Positions 33,283 to 43,931 of a stretch of 64,000 nucleotides of DNA are shown here, piece after piece. The number at the start of each line of letters is the position of its first letter. The stretch's first letter is position 1. Source of the stretch: Inonotus obliquus. Its lineage: Eukaryota > Basidiomycota > Agaricomycetes > Hymenochaetales > Hymenochaetaceae. The notes beneath the pieces were generated by a model. The model did not search any database. It was not told the DNA's origin and saw only the letters and a list, made by a program, of their open reading frames with translations. Made by a program: the position numbers and the translations under genes. Where the stretch lies: positions 1,116,001 through 1,180,000 of the forward strand of contig JAJHTX010000009.1 of NCBI GenBank assembly GCA_032164295.1. The letters are read 5' to 3'.

Positions 33283-33867
33283 TCAGAATCCCCTCGGTGG
33301 TACTTCTCCAGTGTATATTCTCATTATTGGTGTTGCTAAATGTCGATTATAACCGTCCAGCCCCGCAAACCCACATCCTCCTAGGACACCCTTGACATAA
33401 TCAATTCTTCTTAGCGGTTCTTTCGATTGATCAAGGCCAAATAAGGCGCAACGTTCTAAGCGAGCTTTCTCTGCGAGTTTATTGTGTTCGGGCGAGAATG
33501 ACCGATCTTCCTCACTAGGTGGCAACTGAAGTTGGTCGTATATTCCACCAAGGACGTCCTCCGCGGTGACGGCGTAACCATCTGGTCCGTTTGGCGGTCC
33601 ATTATGAACGATGTCGAACGCCCAATAGCGCGGTACGGAGGGGTAATATCGAAACAAGATACAGAGCCTGGTGACGCGTGGTATGAATGCAGGCGTGCGT
33701 GGACCGAAGTACGTGAAGTGGTAAGGAAATCGGGGCGCCCTGAATTGGTTATTACGCTCTCTGGGATCGTAGCGCATGTCCCAAAGTTGCAGCGGCTTTT
33801 CGGGTGACTGAGCGAGGTAAGACTGAAAATCAAGGTCTTTGTGGACGCGGGGTTTCGATGAAGTCAT
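33283..33867 (-). CDS. DUF6699-like protein, intronless
   Basis: Single exon, 194 aa, ATG at 33867, TATA-like motif about 150 bases upstream. Visible parts: a short basic start, LQLWDMRYDPRERNNQF, a Pro/aromatic stretch (PYHFTYFGPRTPAFIPRVTR), VTAEDVLGGIYDQLQLP in the place of the family's T-x-x-D-V-L helix, a charged region, then LRRIDYVKGVLGGCGFAGLD near the end. The order of a [TS]-x-x-D-V-L helix and a later R-R-I-D-x-[2 to 8]-G-F-A-G-L motif matches the other DUF6699-type proteins in this window, though more distantly. No signal peptide is seen. The function is unknown. Confidence 0.6.
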   Translation of the reverse strand: MTSSKPRVHKDLDFQSYLAQSPEKPLQLWDMRYDPRERNNQFRAPRFPYHFTYFGPRTPAFIPRVTRLCILFRYYPSVPRYWAFDIVHNGPPNGPDGYAVTAEDVLGGIYDQLQLPPSEEDRSFSPEHNKLAEKARLERCALFGLDQSKEPLRRIDYVKGVLGGCGFAGLDGYNRHLATPIMRIYTGEVPPRGF

Positions 33868-35327
33868 TGTTCAGAGACGAAGGTTTATTGGTTGAGTGAG
33901 TAATGAGGGTGGGTGCACGTTGAGACGACGATATACAAGAAGGAAGCAAGTCGGGAAGTTGCTCGAATTGAGTGTCGCTTCTCTGTTGGGCTGAAGGTTG
34001 TCATTAAGTCGGTCTTTATATATCAAAGGGGAGTTGATTATGCGTAGGCCAGATCTATAGGGAATATGTGTGAAAGAGGAGCCGCGCTTCATTGAAGACC
34101 CTATGATGGGCGCGATGGTTGCTCTCATGGCCCTTCTCCTGTACACGTTTAGGCGTTGTGAGGCCAGGGCACCTGTGCTCGATAGGCATGCGGTCAGATA
34201 GAAGCAAGACTCCTGTGTTCTTAGATCTCTAAGATAACCCGTGGCACGGCCAGTGTATTGTTCTAGCGTCGCTAGGGTGCAAGGCCTAAGCACGGCTTTC
34301 ACCTTGGGATGAGTGAAGACCGAGAATCATTTCGTAATGCTGCGAATCTGATATCGAATTCTAGTAGCCCCTGGCCCTGATGATGTTAAGAACAGATATG
34401 AGAGGCTGAATACATTGGTGTCGAATGGATGCCCTGTGAAACTGCGTTCTTTCTCTGAACCGAGCGGGTTAATTATGAGCATTGCATTGTTCGAAAAGGA
34501 ATCACCCCTTACGTCCCCCTAGCTTCCTTTTCACCAGTCTCCCGGATCTATTCATCCCTTCATCCGCCCATTCGTGTTCCAAACAAGCAACAAAAGGAGA
34601 AAAAGCCTTAGACACCCGGGATTAGCAACGCAACGAGGAAACGAATCATTACTAGTTAGAATTGCTACCCAACGTTTATAGTGCTCTTTGTTATTAGGAT
34701 AAAATCGAATTTGGATTATGGGTTGTTTAGTTTAAATCTCGAAACACGTGTTCATTATGAGTCAAGTTCCGGGGACGATTGTGCTATTATACTCGCCTCA
34801 TTGTAACGAGATTACTCTACTCTGGATCTTCGAGCTTTTTGTGAAGAGGGCTATCCACCCCACGGAAAACGAGGACGAAGTAGGTAGGAAAAGCTGACCT
34901 TGAATAGGTACTATGTAAGCGCTGGAAGGGGAGGGAAGGGAGAGATTTTCCTCCTCTCAGGCGAGATCTAGTGGCTGTGCGTCGATGATCCGTTGTACTT
35001 TCCTATTTCAGGACATTCCTTTTATATTCAGTCTCTCCATTATGATCGATGTTTTAAGAGAGACTCCGGCGAAATGCTCTCTGCGAACATCATTATCTTC
35101 CCCCTCATACGTCCTTTATTATCATCTCTTATATTGCACGTCTCAGGATATGAATCAATTCGTAGCATCGACTATAATACAAGGGTGAAAAGGGTGCTAT
35201 AGCGACAACTGTGATTCGTTCGCTTCAACATTCTCTGAGATGTTGTTGCCGTTTATTCTTGAAACGTCTTCTCAGTACTTCGTGAGTCCTTCGTATCGTA
35301 CAATGTGATATGTGATTTATTTTGATT
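33868..35327. other. Intergenic region, 1.46 kb
   Basis: No supportable gene is seen. A 143-codon minus frame (33871-34302) directly abuts the DUF6699-like gene and covers its TATA-like motif (reverse complement at 34015-34022), so it is best read as promoter sequence. The remainder has stop-rich frames on both strands. Confidence 0.5.
34015..34022 (-). promoter_or_regulatory. TATA box-like motif for the gene starting at 33867
   Basis: On the minus strand the sequence reads TATATAAA, about 150 bases upstream of the ATG. Confidence 0.4.
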
Positions 35328-36896
35328 CTAATACGCATGGGGTTCTATAAAGACCAAGCTGTCTCTAGTAATTAAATAGCCACCTTCATAGTTGTCCCGA
35401 CCCAGTCCTTTCAGATATATACCGGGTTCGTTTTCCGTTGCATCAGAGAAATAATCCATCTTCTGCGGGATGCGACTCGCATCGAAAACGGGATTGATCC
35501 TCTGATGAATTGACCTTCCGATAGATTGTTGACGGCTTCCCAACCATTTCTTTGCGCGAGCCTTTATCCAATTCTTCGACACTTCAGGAGGTTTGCTGGT
35601 CTCCACTTTGCACAATTCCGGAGAACCCGGTTCCAGGATTGGCGTATGAAGGAATTTGTGAAACTCCTTCACAAACTCCTTCAGCGTCACCGGAACATCG
35701 CGTTTGATCTCGAAGTCGGGTGAGTTGAGGAATACAACAATGTGCTTCTCCTTTGTCACCGTCACGGGCACCTTCGCGAACTTTAAGTCTGGATGGTGGA
35801 AGAGGTAACAAACCACGTTGTTGCGGCCACATGGGTTGTCAAGCCGGAAACGACCAGACGGCCTGATCAAAGCCCCATGAAGGCCAAATTCTCCCTTGTA
35901 TCCTATCTCGGAAAGTCGGCTAGCTGGAGCGTATTGCGGTAGTACATCATGCTTAGGCCGACTAGGCTCCGAGCGCACGGAGTGCTTCGAACGGAAAGAA
36001 CCTCTTGAAGTCGTGGAGTTCGGGGATGGCACGGGATGGCGCGAGTGTACAGTGGGCATCGAACGCGCTGAATGAAGTGTTTGCCCCGAGTATTCCAAAT
36101 ACTCTGAAGGGATTGCTGGTACCGGGGGAATCAGGTGTGCCGTACTGGCGGAATACTGTCTATACTGCTCCGAGCCTAGTGAAGATGTCGAGCGCGCTGA
36201 ATATACGGGACGTTTCGATTGTGTTGGATAGGCCACTGCGCCCCACGAGTCCACTGTGTTTAGCGATTGCGCCGATCGTGCAGTGGACATGGTCATAGAG
36301 CGCACTGGATGGTGACCTGACTGGTGGGATATCGTGGGGACTGTAGATATAGTGCCCGTTGACTGGGCCGAGTATTCCGATGACGTAGAGTACACTCGGT
36401 TTCTTGGTTGCTCAGGATTCATCCAGTGCATCGGAGAGGCCGAGCGGGATGGAAGCGCAGAAGAGGCTGATCGTCCCGAGTGCCTGGAAGGCGTTACATG
36501 GCCTGAGCGGACTGGATTGCTTGCACGCAACGGCATCGTATCCTTCATGGCCGAAGCATGGCTCAGTTGTCTACGCAATCCTGGGTCCGCATGATGTCGC
36601 CGACGACGCCGTGGCTCGTGGCTTTTGCTCCTGGAAAGATGGGCGGAATCATGATCCGGGAGCGAATGGCTGTTCTTCCTTAGATCAGGAGAAATCATAG
36701 CCGGTGGAATGGGAGGTCTTGGCCGTCGGGACTCTGCGATGCTCTGGCCGAGTTCCTCATCCGTCGCCCGCTCGATCGTTGAATTATTAAACGAACGATT
36801 ACTAGTGGTGGAACTCGATGGTTCAATGACGCGGGATGAGCTGTACGTCGCGTGGTGATTCTGGTAATATGGAGTTGGGGGTCGGCGAGTATACAT
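35328..36896 (-). CDS. Ser/Arg-rich protein with DUF6699-like C-terminus, copy A
   Basis: Single exon, 522 aa. The N-terminal ~300 residues are low complexity, rich in Ser, Arg, His and Pro. They hold a charged element (SKSHEPRRRRRHHADPGLRR) and many short SAxS-type repeats such as YSARSTSSLGS and LHSARSMPTVHSRHPV. The C-terminal ~190 residues are globular: GLHGALIRPSGRFRLDNPC, NNVVCYLFHHPDLKF, VTLKEFVKEFHKFLHTP, then KMDYFSDATENEPGIYLKGL. The last two motifs sit where DUF6699 proteins carry TVRDVL..LDKFLH and RxDxLG...FxGL, so I infer a divergent member. It is a tandem paralog of the gene at 37189-38547 (same start, same RRRRRHHADPGLRRQLSHA block). No membrane segment or signal peptide is present. 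Confidence 0.65.
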   Translation of the reverse strand: MYTRRPPTPYYQNHHATYSSSRVIEPSSSTTSNRSFNNSTIERATDEELGQSIAESRRPRPPIPPAMISPDLRKNSHSLPDHDSAHLSRSKSHEPRRRRRHHADPGLRRQLSHASAMKDTMPLRASNPVRSGHVTPSRHSGRSASSALPSRSASPMHWMNPEQPRNRVYSTSSEYSAQSTGTISTVPTISHQSGHHPVRSMTMSTARSAQSLNTVDSWGAVAYPTQSKRPVYSARSTSSLGSEQYRQYSASTAHLIPPVPAIPSEYLEYSGQTLHSARSMPTVHSRHPVPSPNSTTSRGSFRSKHSVRSEPSRPKHDVLPQYAPASRLSEIGYKGEFGLHGALIRPSGRFRLDNPCGRNNVVCYLFHHPDLKFAKVPVTVTKEKHIVVFLNSPDFEIKRDVPVTLKEFVKEFHKFLHTPILEPGSPELCKVETSKPPEVSKNWIKARAKKWLGSRQQSIGRSIHQRINPVFDASRIPQKMDYFSDATENEPGIYLKGLGRDNYEGGYLITRDSLVFIEPHAY

Positions 36897-36962
36897 CGGG
36901 TCTTGATGAGCTGCGATTCTGTGAGGGTGTAATGGAGGTATATTGGACGTACGTGGGGGTCA

Positions 36963-36969
36963 TTTTATA
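36963..36969 (-). promoter_or_regulatory. TATA box-like motif, copy A
   Basis: The minus strand reads TATAAAA about 70 bases upstream of the ATG at 36896. The duplicated gene at 38547 has a related TATATAG at 38603-38610 in the same aligned position, inside a shared promoter block (gggtcttgatgagctgcgat). Confidence 0.45.
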
Positions 36970-37188
36970 CCAGCAAAACAGACTTCTTGTATGCGCGGAG
37001 ACGGTGGCTTATGTTCAAAGTCCGCCACAAAATTGTGGGCCACTTGCTCGGCCTCGGAATATGAGAAACTACCAAAGCAACAGGGTCCATTTGACTGCCA
37101 AGCCAGTACAAGCCACCCAAAGAACATTTTTGACGATTGCTTGGAGAGGAATAGGGGAAAAGATTCATTGTAAAGGGCGCCAAGGTGT

Positions 37189-38547
37189 CTACAGTGTGAT
37201 TAAAATGCTGTTATGACTCCGGCTCATTACTCTCATGTAAATACCCTTTGCATCAGGAAAATAATCAATCCTCTGGGGGATGGGCCTCATTTGTACCTCA
37301 CGAGGTTTGTCGGTCTCCACTTTGCGGTATTCCTTGGGATACTGGAACGGTCTATGCAGGAATTCGTGGAGTTCCATCACAAACTCTTTCAGTTTCACCG
37401 GTTTATCGCGCTTGATCTCGAAGTTGGGCGAGTTGAGGAATACCATGACATTCTTATCCTCTGTTGCTGTTACCGGCTCATCCGCGAAGTCCAAGTCAGG
37501 GTGGTGGAAGAGGTAACAAACCACGTTGTTTCGGCTACATGGGTTGTCAAGCCGGGAACGACATGAGGGCCTGATCAAAGCCATATGAAGGCCATCCTCA
37601 AAATATCCCGAAGCGAGTTTAGTGATCCTAGAAGGCCCTCGGCTAGCTGGAGTGTATTGTGTTGGTGCATCAGGCTCAGGCCGACGAGGCACCGAATGCG
37701 CTGAGTGCTTAGAACGGGAAGAACCTCGTGATAGTGTGGAGTGCGGGGAAGACACAGGATGGCGCGAGTGTACAGTGAGCATCGAACGCGCTGAATGAAG
37801 TGAGTGCCCTGATTGAGCCGAGTACACTGAAGGGATTGAGGGTACCGGGGAAATCGAGTGTGCTGTATATTGCGCAGATCGTGCTGAGCCTAGTGAGGAC
37901 ATCGAGCGTGCCGGATATACGGGGCGTTTCGATTGTGTTGGATAGGCCACTGCGCCCCTTGAGTCCACTTTATTTACCGAATGCGCCAATCGTGCAGCGG
38001 ACATGGACATGGAGCGCACTGGATTGCCTGACTGGTGGGGTATCGTAGGTATAGTACTCATTGACTGGGCCGAGTATTCCGATGACGTAGAGTACACTCG
38101 GTTTCTTGGTTGCTCAGGATTCACCCAGTGCATCGAAGAGGCCGAGCAGGATGGAATCGCAGAAGAGGCTGAGCGTCCCGAGTGCCTCGAAGGCGTTGTT
38201 CGGCCTGAGCGGACTGGATGAGATGCATGCGACGGCAATCCTTCCACAGATGCAGACAGGGTGGTATCCATCATGGCCGTCGCATGGCTTAGTTGTCTAC
38301 GCAATCCTGGGTCTGCGTGATGTCGCCGACGCCGCCGTGGTTCGTAACTTTTGCTCCTGGAAAGATTGGCAGAATCATGAACCGGGACCGAATGGCTGTT
38401 CTTCCTTATATCAGGAGAGATCGCCGGAGGAATGGAAGGTCTTGGCCGCCGGGACAGCGCGATGCTCTGAGCCAGTTCCTCATCCGTCACCCGCTCGATC
38501 GTTGCTCTATTCTGATAATATGGAGTTGGGGGTCCGCGAGTAAACAT
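37189..38547 (-). CDS. Ser/Arg-rich protein with DUF6699-like C-terminus, copy B
   Basis: Single exon, 452 aa. It begins MFTRGPPTPYYQNRATIERV, matching copy A after removal of a 25-30 residue Ser/Asn stretch. The basic block RRRRRHHADPGLRRQLSHA, the Ser-rich repeats and the C-terminal FHHPDLDFADEPVTATED, VKLKEFVMELHEFLHRPF and QRIDYFPDAKGIYMRV are all retained. The linker between the last two motifs is shortened from roughly 55 residues to about 20. The final residues (SRSHNSILITL) differ from copy A, so the end may have been altered by indels. Both copies keep an open frame, which argues that both are, or recently were, under selection. The function is unknown. Confidence 0.6.
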   Translation of the reverse strand: MFTRGPPTPYYQNRATIERVTDEELAQSIALSRRPRPSIPPAISPDIRKNSHSVPVHDSANLSRSKSYEPRRRRRHHADPGLRRQLSHATAMMDTTLSASVEGLPSHASHPVRSGRTTPSRHSGRSASSAIPSCSASSMHWVNPEQPRNRVYSTSSEYSAQSMSTIPTIPHQSGNPVRSMSMSAARLAHSVNKVDSRGAVAYPTQSKRPVYPARSMSSLGSARSAQYTAHSISPVPSIPSVYSAQSGHSLHSARSMLTVHSRHPVSSPHSTLSRGSSRSKHSAHSVPRRPEPDAPTQYTPASRGPSRITKLASGYFEDGLHMALIRPSCRSRLDNPCSRNNVVCYLFHHPDLDFADEPVTATEDKNVMVFLNSPNFEIKRDKPVKLKEFVMELHEFLHRPFQYPKEYRKVETDKPREVQMRPIPQRIDYFPDAKGIYMRVMSRSHNSILITL

Positions 38548-39051
38548 CGGGTCTTGATGAGCTGCGATTCTGTGAGGGTGTAATGGAGGTACGTGGGGGT
38601 CATCTATATACCAGCAAAACAGAATTCTTGTATGCTCGGAGACGGTGGCTTATGTTCAAAACCAGCCACAAAATTATACATGGGCTGCTGGCCAGATCTC
38701 TGGATACTAAAGCAACAGGGACCGCTTGACTGCCAAGCCAGTACAAGCCACCCATAGCACATTTCGGCCATGGCAGATAGGCATAGACAAGGAATGGAAA
38801 AAGCAATCCATTCTCGGATGTGGGACCCAATCTGCAGCAGTTAGTTTGACGCCGACGAATTGGAATTGGTGGTCGAGAAAAGGTTATGACCACATTTGGA
38901 GGGTGGATCACACGCCCGGAGTATGAGGTCATTCGTTCGGTCAGTGTCACGTGCCAGCGTCATCGTTGGAACGCTGAACCACCTTATAAGCTGGAGGGCG
39001 CGTCATTCTGCCCCTCCAAAGTCCACTATCTTTCTCCCTTCCGCACTCAAA

Positions 39052-40678
39052 ATGCGCATTGCACACATCCTCGTCGTTGCTCTTACGGTCGCCAGTAGTC
39101 CCGCCGCTGCATCCTGGTGGTCATCCGACAAGCCCGAATATTCCTCATGGAATACCCAGCAGCTCGAATCATGGCTGAAACAACATAACATCGAATCGCC
39201 CAAAGGCTATTCTCAAAAGCAGCTTCAGGACCTCGTCGCTTCCAATTGGAATAATGTCGGGGAATGGGGCCAAGATAAATACGAGAAGGCGCAGGTGGCG
39301 TTTAGTAACGCGAAGGATACTGCGTTTGACAGCTGGGACGAAAGTCGTCTGCGCGAATTCTTGCTTGAGCAAGGCGTAGTTGCCCCTTCTGGGCCGCGCG
39401 AACAGTTAGTTCTTGCAGCGAAGCAGTACTACCGTGCGTACACGGACGCCGCGTCGAGCTTTGCATCCACCGCATCTCGCGCCGCGAGTACTGCATTTTA
39501 TGGTGACGCCACAGCTCAAGCATCACGGTCGGGTACTTCAATTCTATCGGATGCATCGAAGACAGCAAGTAGTGCTGTTTCCCAAGCAACTGAAACGGTG
39601 GCTCGAGCACTGGATGATTCAAAGGACTACGTGTACTCGACTTGGAACGACAACCAGCTTCGCGACTATCTAGTCGAGAAAGGTGTAATAAAATCGAAAC
39701 AGCAGGCAACTAGGGACCAATTGCTGGCATTCATGCGCGATGCGTATGCAAAGTCCACGAATCCAATTTGGGAGGCTTGGTCCGACTCCTACCTCGTAAG
39801 TAAATTTGGTAATTTTTGTCACAGCGTCTTTATAACGTTGGTTTTGTTAGCATGACTGGCTTCTTTCTCAAGGCATTATCAGGACTGATTTTGAAAAGAA
39901 ACGCGATGCTCTATCTGCCAAAATGCGAACGTACTTCTACTCTCCACAGGAGCACGTTTGGGATGCTTGGACTGAGAGTGACCTCAGGCAGTGGCTTATT
40001 GTTCATGACATCATCAAGTCCGACGCTCAAATTAAGAAGGATAAGTTGAAGAGACTTGTCGCGTATGTTACTCCACTATCTTAGGGTTGACAAATCTGAT
40101 CGACACCATTATGCAGCGACAATTATGCTTCTGCATCAGACACTGTTTGGTCGAGTTGGTCAGACAGTGATATCCGTTCCTGGCTTATCGACCGTGGCTA
40201 TCTACACAGTGATGTGCAGGTTCAGCGAGACAACTTAGTAAAACTCATGAATGCGAAGTACAACGACGCCAATGCTAGGACTGCTGCTTACTTAACTTGG
40301 CCCGATGCCCGACTTCGCGCCCACTTGAGGAACCATGGCATGTCCGAGGAAATGCTCCCAACATCTCGACCAGGTCTTCTTCGTAAGTGGCGCCCAGTAC
40401 AATAACGCGCCGTGATGATTGATTTTCTGTTTTCATCAGAGGAAGTCCGCATTCGATATGTGCAAAGCACCTCGCTTTTAGAGCAGATCTATTCGAAACT
40501 ACGATCCCTTGTCATGTCAGGAGTCTCCACGGCTGAAGAGACCCTTGGCCAAATTCTCGATGTTCTCAGCGGAGCGGAAGGCAAGACTAAAGCATCAGTG
40601 AACGAGAAGAAGAATAAAGCGGAGAATAAAGCAAAGGACGCAAGGGAGGCAGCAGAGAAGAAGAAGAATGAGCTGTAA
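39052..40678 (+). CDS. ISH1: Ish1-domain repeat protein (secretory/nuclear envelope stress protein)
   Basis: Four exons (39052-39795, 39851-40062, 40117-40382, 40440-40678) give 486 aa. An N-terminal signal peptide (MRIAHILVVALTVASSPAAA) is followed by about seven Ish1 repeats. Each has an aromatic-x-x-W-[ND]-x-x-x-L-x-x-[WFY]-L signature: YSSWNTQQLESWL, FDSWDESRLREFL, YSTWNDNQLRDYL, WEAWSDSYLHDWL, WDAWTESDLRQWL, WSSWSDSDIRSWL and YLTWPDARLRAHL. The tail is a charged Lys/Glu/Ala coiled coil (EKKNKAENKAKDAREAAEKK). Ish1 of fission yeast is a stress-induced nuclear-envelope/ER protein, and related Msc1 acts in meiosis. A TATA-like TTATAAG lies about 65 bases before the ATG. Confidence 0.88.
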
Positions 40679-41515
40679 ATCTTGTACTACTTCAGATTCA
40701 CTTCCAACGACACTCCATATCACATTTCACGCAGCTCTTTCTTAATACAGCATGATTAAGTAATTGCCTTGTACTTTACGTATCAGTGTATCATTCATCC
40801 CTATCGCCCAGCACAGAAGCGCATATTATAGCATTTTGTTTGTTTGCGATGTAAGGTTAATTGCACGTGACAGGTCTATGGTTTTCCCCGCCACGGCTTC
40901 TTTCATCTTGTTCCCTCTCACACCGACGAGAAACTGAGAGCTAAGGACTTTTGCCAATCATCGCTCGTTACCACCTCACCTATTAGGGTAAATCTGGAAG
41001 CTTGCTATGATCAACGGTTGGGACGTTGCGTCGACTTTCCGTGGTTCGTCTGGGATCCCGGCCAAAAAATCTGTTAATCCGACCTTGCAGCGATAGCCCC
41101 ATACCCTGATAGAGTTTTGTGGGAGAACACTACGCGTATTGGTTTGCGCGTCAAGGCACGTTGGTACTCGTGACGCTTGTTTCTACAATGTCTATGCCCT
41201 TTCTCTACGTCCAATCTTGCGGAGAGCTATTATTAGCTCATCTCGATCTTCCACATCTCCGACAATTTAGCGAGGATTCTTCTTTAACAACTCTTTATGG
41301 CCGAGTATTGCTCAACACTCCCATCGTCTCGGTCTTTTTTACTCAGACGGGCTATTTGTGGCCTTCCGGATGCACCGAAATTAAGCTTGGCATTCGTGTG
41401 GATGACTTCATCAAGAGGGACGGACCGGCAATCAAGTCTTTGGGTGTAGAATAAAGAGGCGTTCGCATACTCGAGAGCTCAAGGACCTTTTCGCTTCTGG
41501 TATCCTTCACAAGTC
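40679..41515. other. Intergenic region
   Basis: Contains the 3' flank of the Ish1 gene and the promoter of the sugar transporter. A 111-codon plus frame (41119-41454) has no domain, no upstream promoter signal and ends close to the transporter start. I regard it as non-coding or 5' leader. Confidence 0.45.
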
Positions 41516-43683
41516 ATGGTCGATATTAAAGATCCGTCTACTGTGTCTCAGACGTCCCAAGAAAAGGCCGATGTAGAAGAGCACAATGAACTTCACATTC
41601 ACGACCGTCACCTGGAACATACTCATGAGTATGATAAGGAATTGAAAGGTGCCGAGTTGAAAGAGGCGGCGAACGCTGATTTCGCTGTTGCTGTTGCCAC
41701 CGGTGGAACAAATGCGCTAAGCAAAGCGGCATTTATTGTTTATGCATGTATGTTTTTTTTGGATTGTATTTACCATCAGGAGGCCACTTTCTTCACTGAT
41801 GATTCTGGTCTTTTAAACAGGTGCGGCAGCTGCCTTCCTGTGTTCCTGTGGTAACGGTTACGATGGCTCGCTCATGACTGCTATCAATGGGATGCCTTAC
41901 TATCAAACCCGATTTAACCAAGGTTCTATAGATATAGTGCTCCTTGCGGCGTCTGACTGATGTTTTTCAAATCAAGGTCAACTAGACGTCTCGACTGGGA
42001 TCATCTTCTCAATTTATACTATCGGTCAGATGTCCGGTTCACTCTTCGCTGGCCAAATCTGCGACCGATTCGGTCGTCGTGCTGGGATGTTTGTTGGATG
42101 CTTGACTGTCATGTTAGGCTCCGCCATTATATCATCATCGATGCTTCGTCCGCAATTCATCGCTGGGCGGTTCATCCTGGGTATGGGAATTGCCATCGCG
42201 ACAATCGCAGCGCCAACTTATACTGTCGAGATTGCTCCCCCGCAGTGGAGGTACGCGGTAAATTTCGCTAGTCACATCGCGAATGAACACTTACCGTTGC
42301 ATTCAGAGGTCGTCTCACTTCCTTATACAACACTGGCTGGAATGGTGGTGCCATTCCCGCAGCAGCAATCACGCTCGGAACGTCAAATATAAGTTCTGAT
42401 TGGTCCTGGAGGATTCCTCTCATTCTTCAGGCCTTCCCCGCTTCTATTGTCGTCTTGACTGTATGGTTCCTCCCGGAAAGTCCGAGATGGTACTACATGC
42501 ACAATCAGGAGAAGAGAGCCTTTGACTTCTTGACTAAGTATCATGGAAATGGTGACGTCAATAACCCGATTGTTCAACTCGAGATACGGGAGTTTAGGGA
42601 GAATATTGCGCTGAATGGATCTGATAAGCGTTGGTGGGATTTCAAGTATGCGAGTTTGGTTTATTGACTTATCGCTCAATGCTTACGAGTTTCCTTTTTC
42701 ACAGGGCACTCGTCAAGAACCACAATGCGAGGTGGAGGATGCTTATGGTATTTCTGATGGGATTCTTCGGCCAAATGTCAGGGAATGGACTAGGTTACTT
42801 CAACGTATGCATTTTACTTCACATTGCCACTTACGAATATGCCTCATCCACCATGCTTCCGCTTCCTAGCTCTCTATCTACCAAGCCCTCGGTTTCGACA
42901 AGAAAATGCAATTCAACATGAACCTCATTGGAACTTGTTGTAATGCCGTGGTAGCTTGGACCGCCGTATCACTTGAAGATCGTATGCCGCGTCGCAGAGT
43001 ACTCGTTTGGGGAACACTTGGTTGCTCTCTTATGCTTGCTGCAAATGCTGGACTTTCTGCCGCCTGGGCGGGTTATAATTCTGGGAATGAGAATATTAAT
43101 GTGGGACGTGCGGGTGCTGCGTTCTTTTGTAAGCATTTCTTTTAGCCTCGTCGTTATTTAGGGATAATACTGATACTTAATCTAGTCCTGTTCAACGTGG
43201 TGTATTCGTTTACGGTACGTGTCAAGCTATAATTCATCACTCAAGAAAATAAACTTACGGAGTCGGTACCAGTATACACCTCTCCAATCTCTATACCCAG
43301 CCGAATGTCTAGAAACAACAACTCGAGCAAAAGGCATATCAATGAAAATCTTCATCATCTCCTGCACATCCTTCATCAACCTCTTCTGCACTCCCATCGC
43401 ATTCGGTAGAATCGGTTGGAAATATATCATCGTCTTCGTTTTCTGGGACGCCTTCGAATCAATCATTTGGTATTTCTTTTGCGTCGAAACTGTTGGGTTC
43501 ACGTTGGAAGAATTGGACGAGATTTTCTCAGCTCCGAATCCGGTTAGAGCGTCTACTCGGAAGAAAAAGGTGGGCTTCGTATTGGTATTTCTTTTTTCGT
43601 AATGAGTGAGAACTGATGTTTGAAAATTTACGTAGATTGCTGTGAAAAAGACGGGAGATGTTGTTATTGTTGATGATGAATAA
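41516..43683 (+). CDS. MFS sugar transporter (lactose permease/hexose type)
   Basis: Nine exons (41516-41747, 41821-41922, 41977-42250, 42307-42645, 42705-42804, 42870-43128, 43186-43214, 43273-43569, 43636-43683) give 559 aa. The hydrophilic N-terminus is followed by 12 predicted membrane spans with sugar-porter signatures: GYDGSLMTAINGMPYY in TM1, DRFGRRAGMFVG in loop 2-3, GRFILGMGIAIATIAAPTY with EIAPPQWRGRL, WFLPESPRWYY after TM6, and VYSFTYTPLQSLYPAECL in the second half. A short acidic C-terminus (VVIVDDE) follows. The PESPRW and E-[IL]-x-P-x-x-R-G motifs place it in the sugar porter family at the plasma membrane, probably importing hexoses or disaccharides. Substrate is not deducible. 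Its location beside secreted esterases and a GH17-like enzyme suggests uptake of released sugars. Confidence 0.88.
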
Positions 43684-43931
43684 AGTTTAGTATTATCCAT
43701 ACCAATAGCGGAAGGAGGGCGCTACGCGCTAGCTTCGACCAGCATTGTTTCTTTTCTATGTACATACTGTATACTGTAAAAAACAATAGAGCATGTAAAT
43801 GGGCTGCATACTTCCCGCAATTGGAACCATTGAGAGTGAGAGTGCCTTTCTTTTGTCTTTCGTTGGTTGTGTTGCGCAAATATCCACATCAAGAAACGCT
43901 ATACCGTTCCCATCGCTTATGATTCCAGTTT

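Larger units (their letters stand above)
35330..38960. repeat. Tandem duplication of a ~1.8 kb gene-plus-promoter unit
   Basis: The unit at about 35330-37190 and the unit at about 37190-38960 align over both coding and upstream sequence. The upstream words gggtcttgatgagctgcgat and ggagacggtggcttatgttc are found at 36898 and 37000, and again at 38547 and 38638. The copies differ by indels in the Ser-rich part and by substitutions in the C-terminal domain. Copy B also lacks most of a ~60-residue stretch between the two C-terminal motifs. Confidence 0.85.

Noticed and set aside
33871..34302. 143-codon minus frame upstream of the gene at 33867
   Set aside because: Covers the TATA-like motif and leader of that gene, with no domain. 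More likely promoter.
41119..41454. 111-codon plus frame upstream of the sugar transporter
   Set aside because: No recognisable family, ends 60 bases before the transporter ATG and lacks its own promoter or splice signals.
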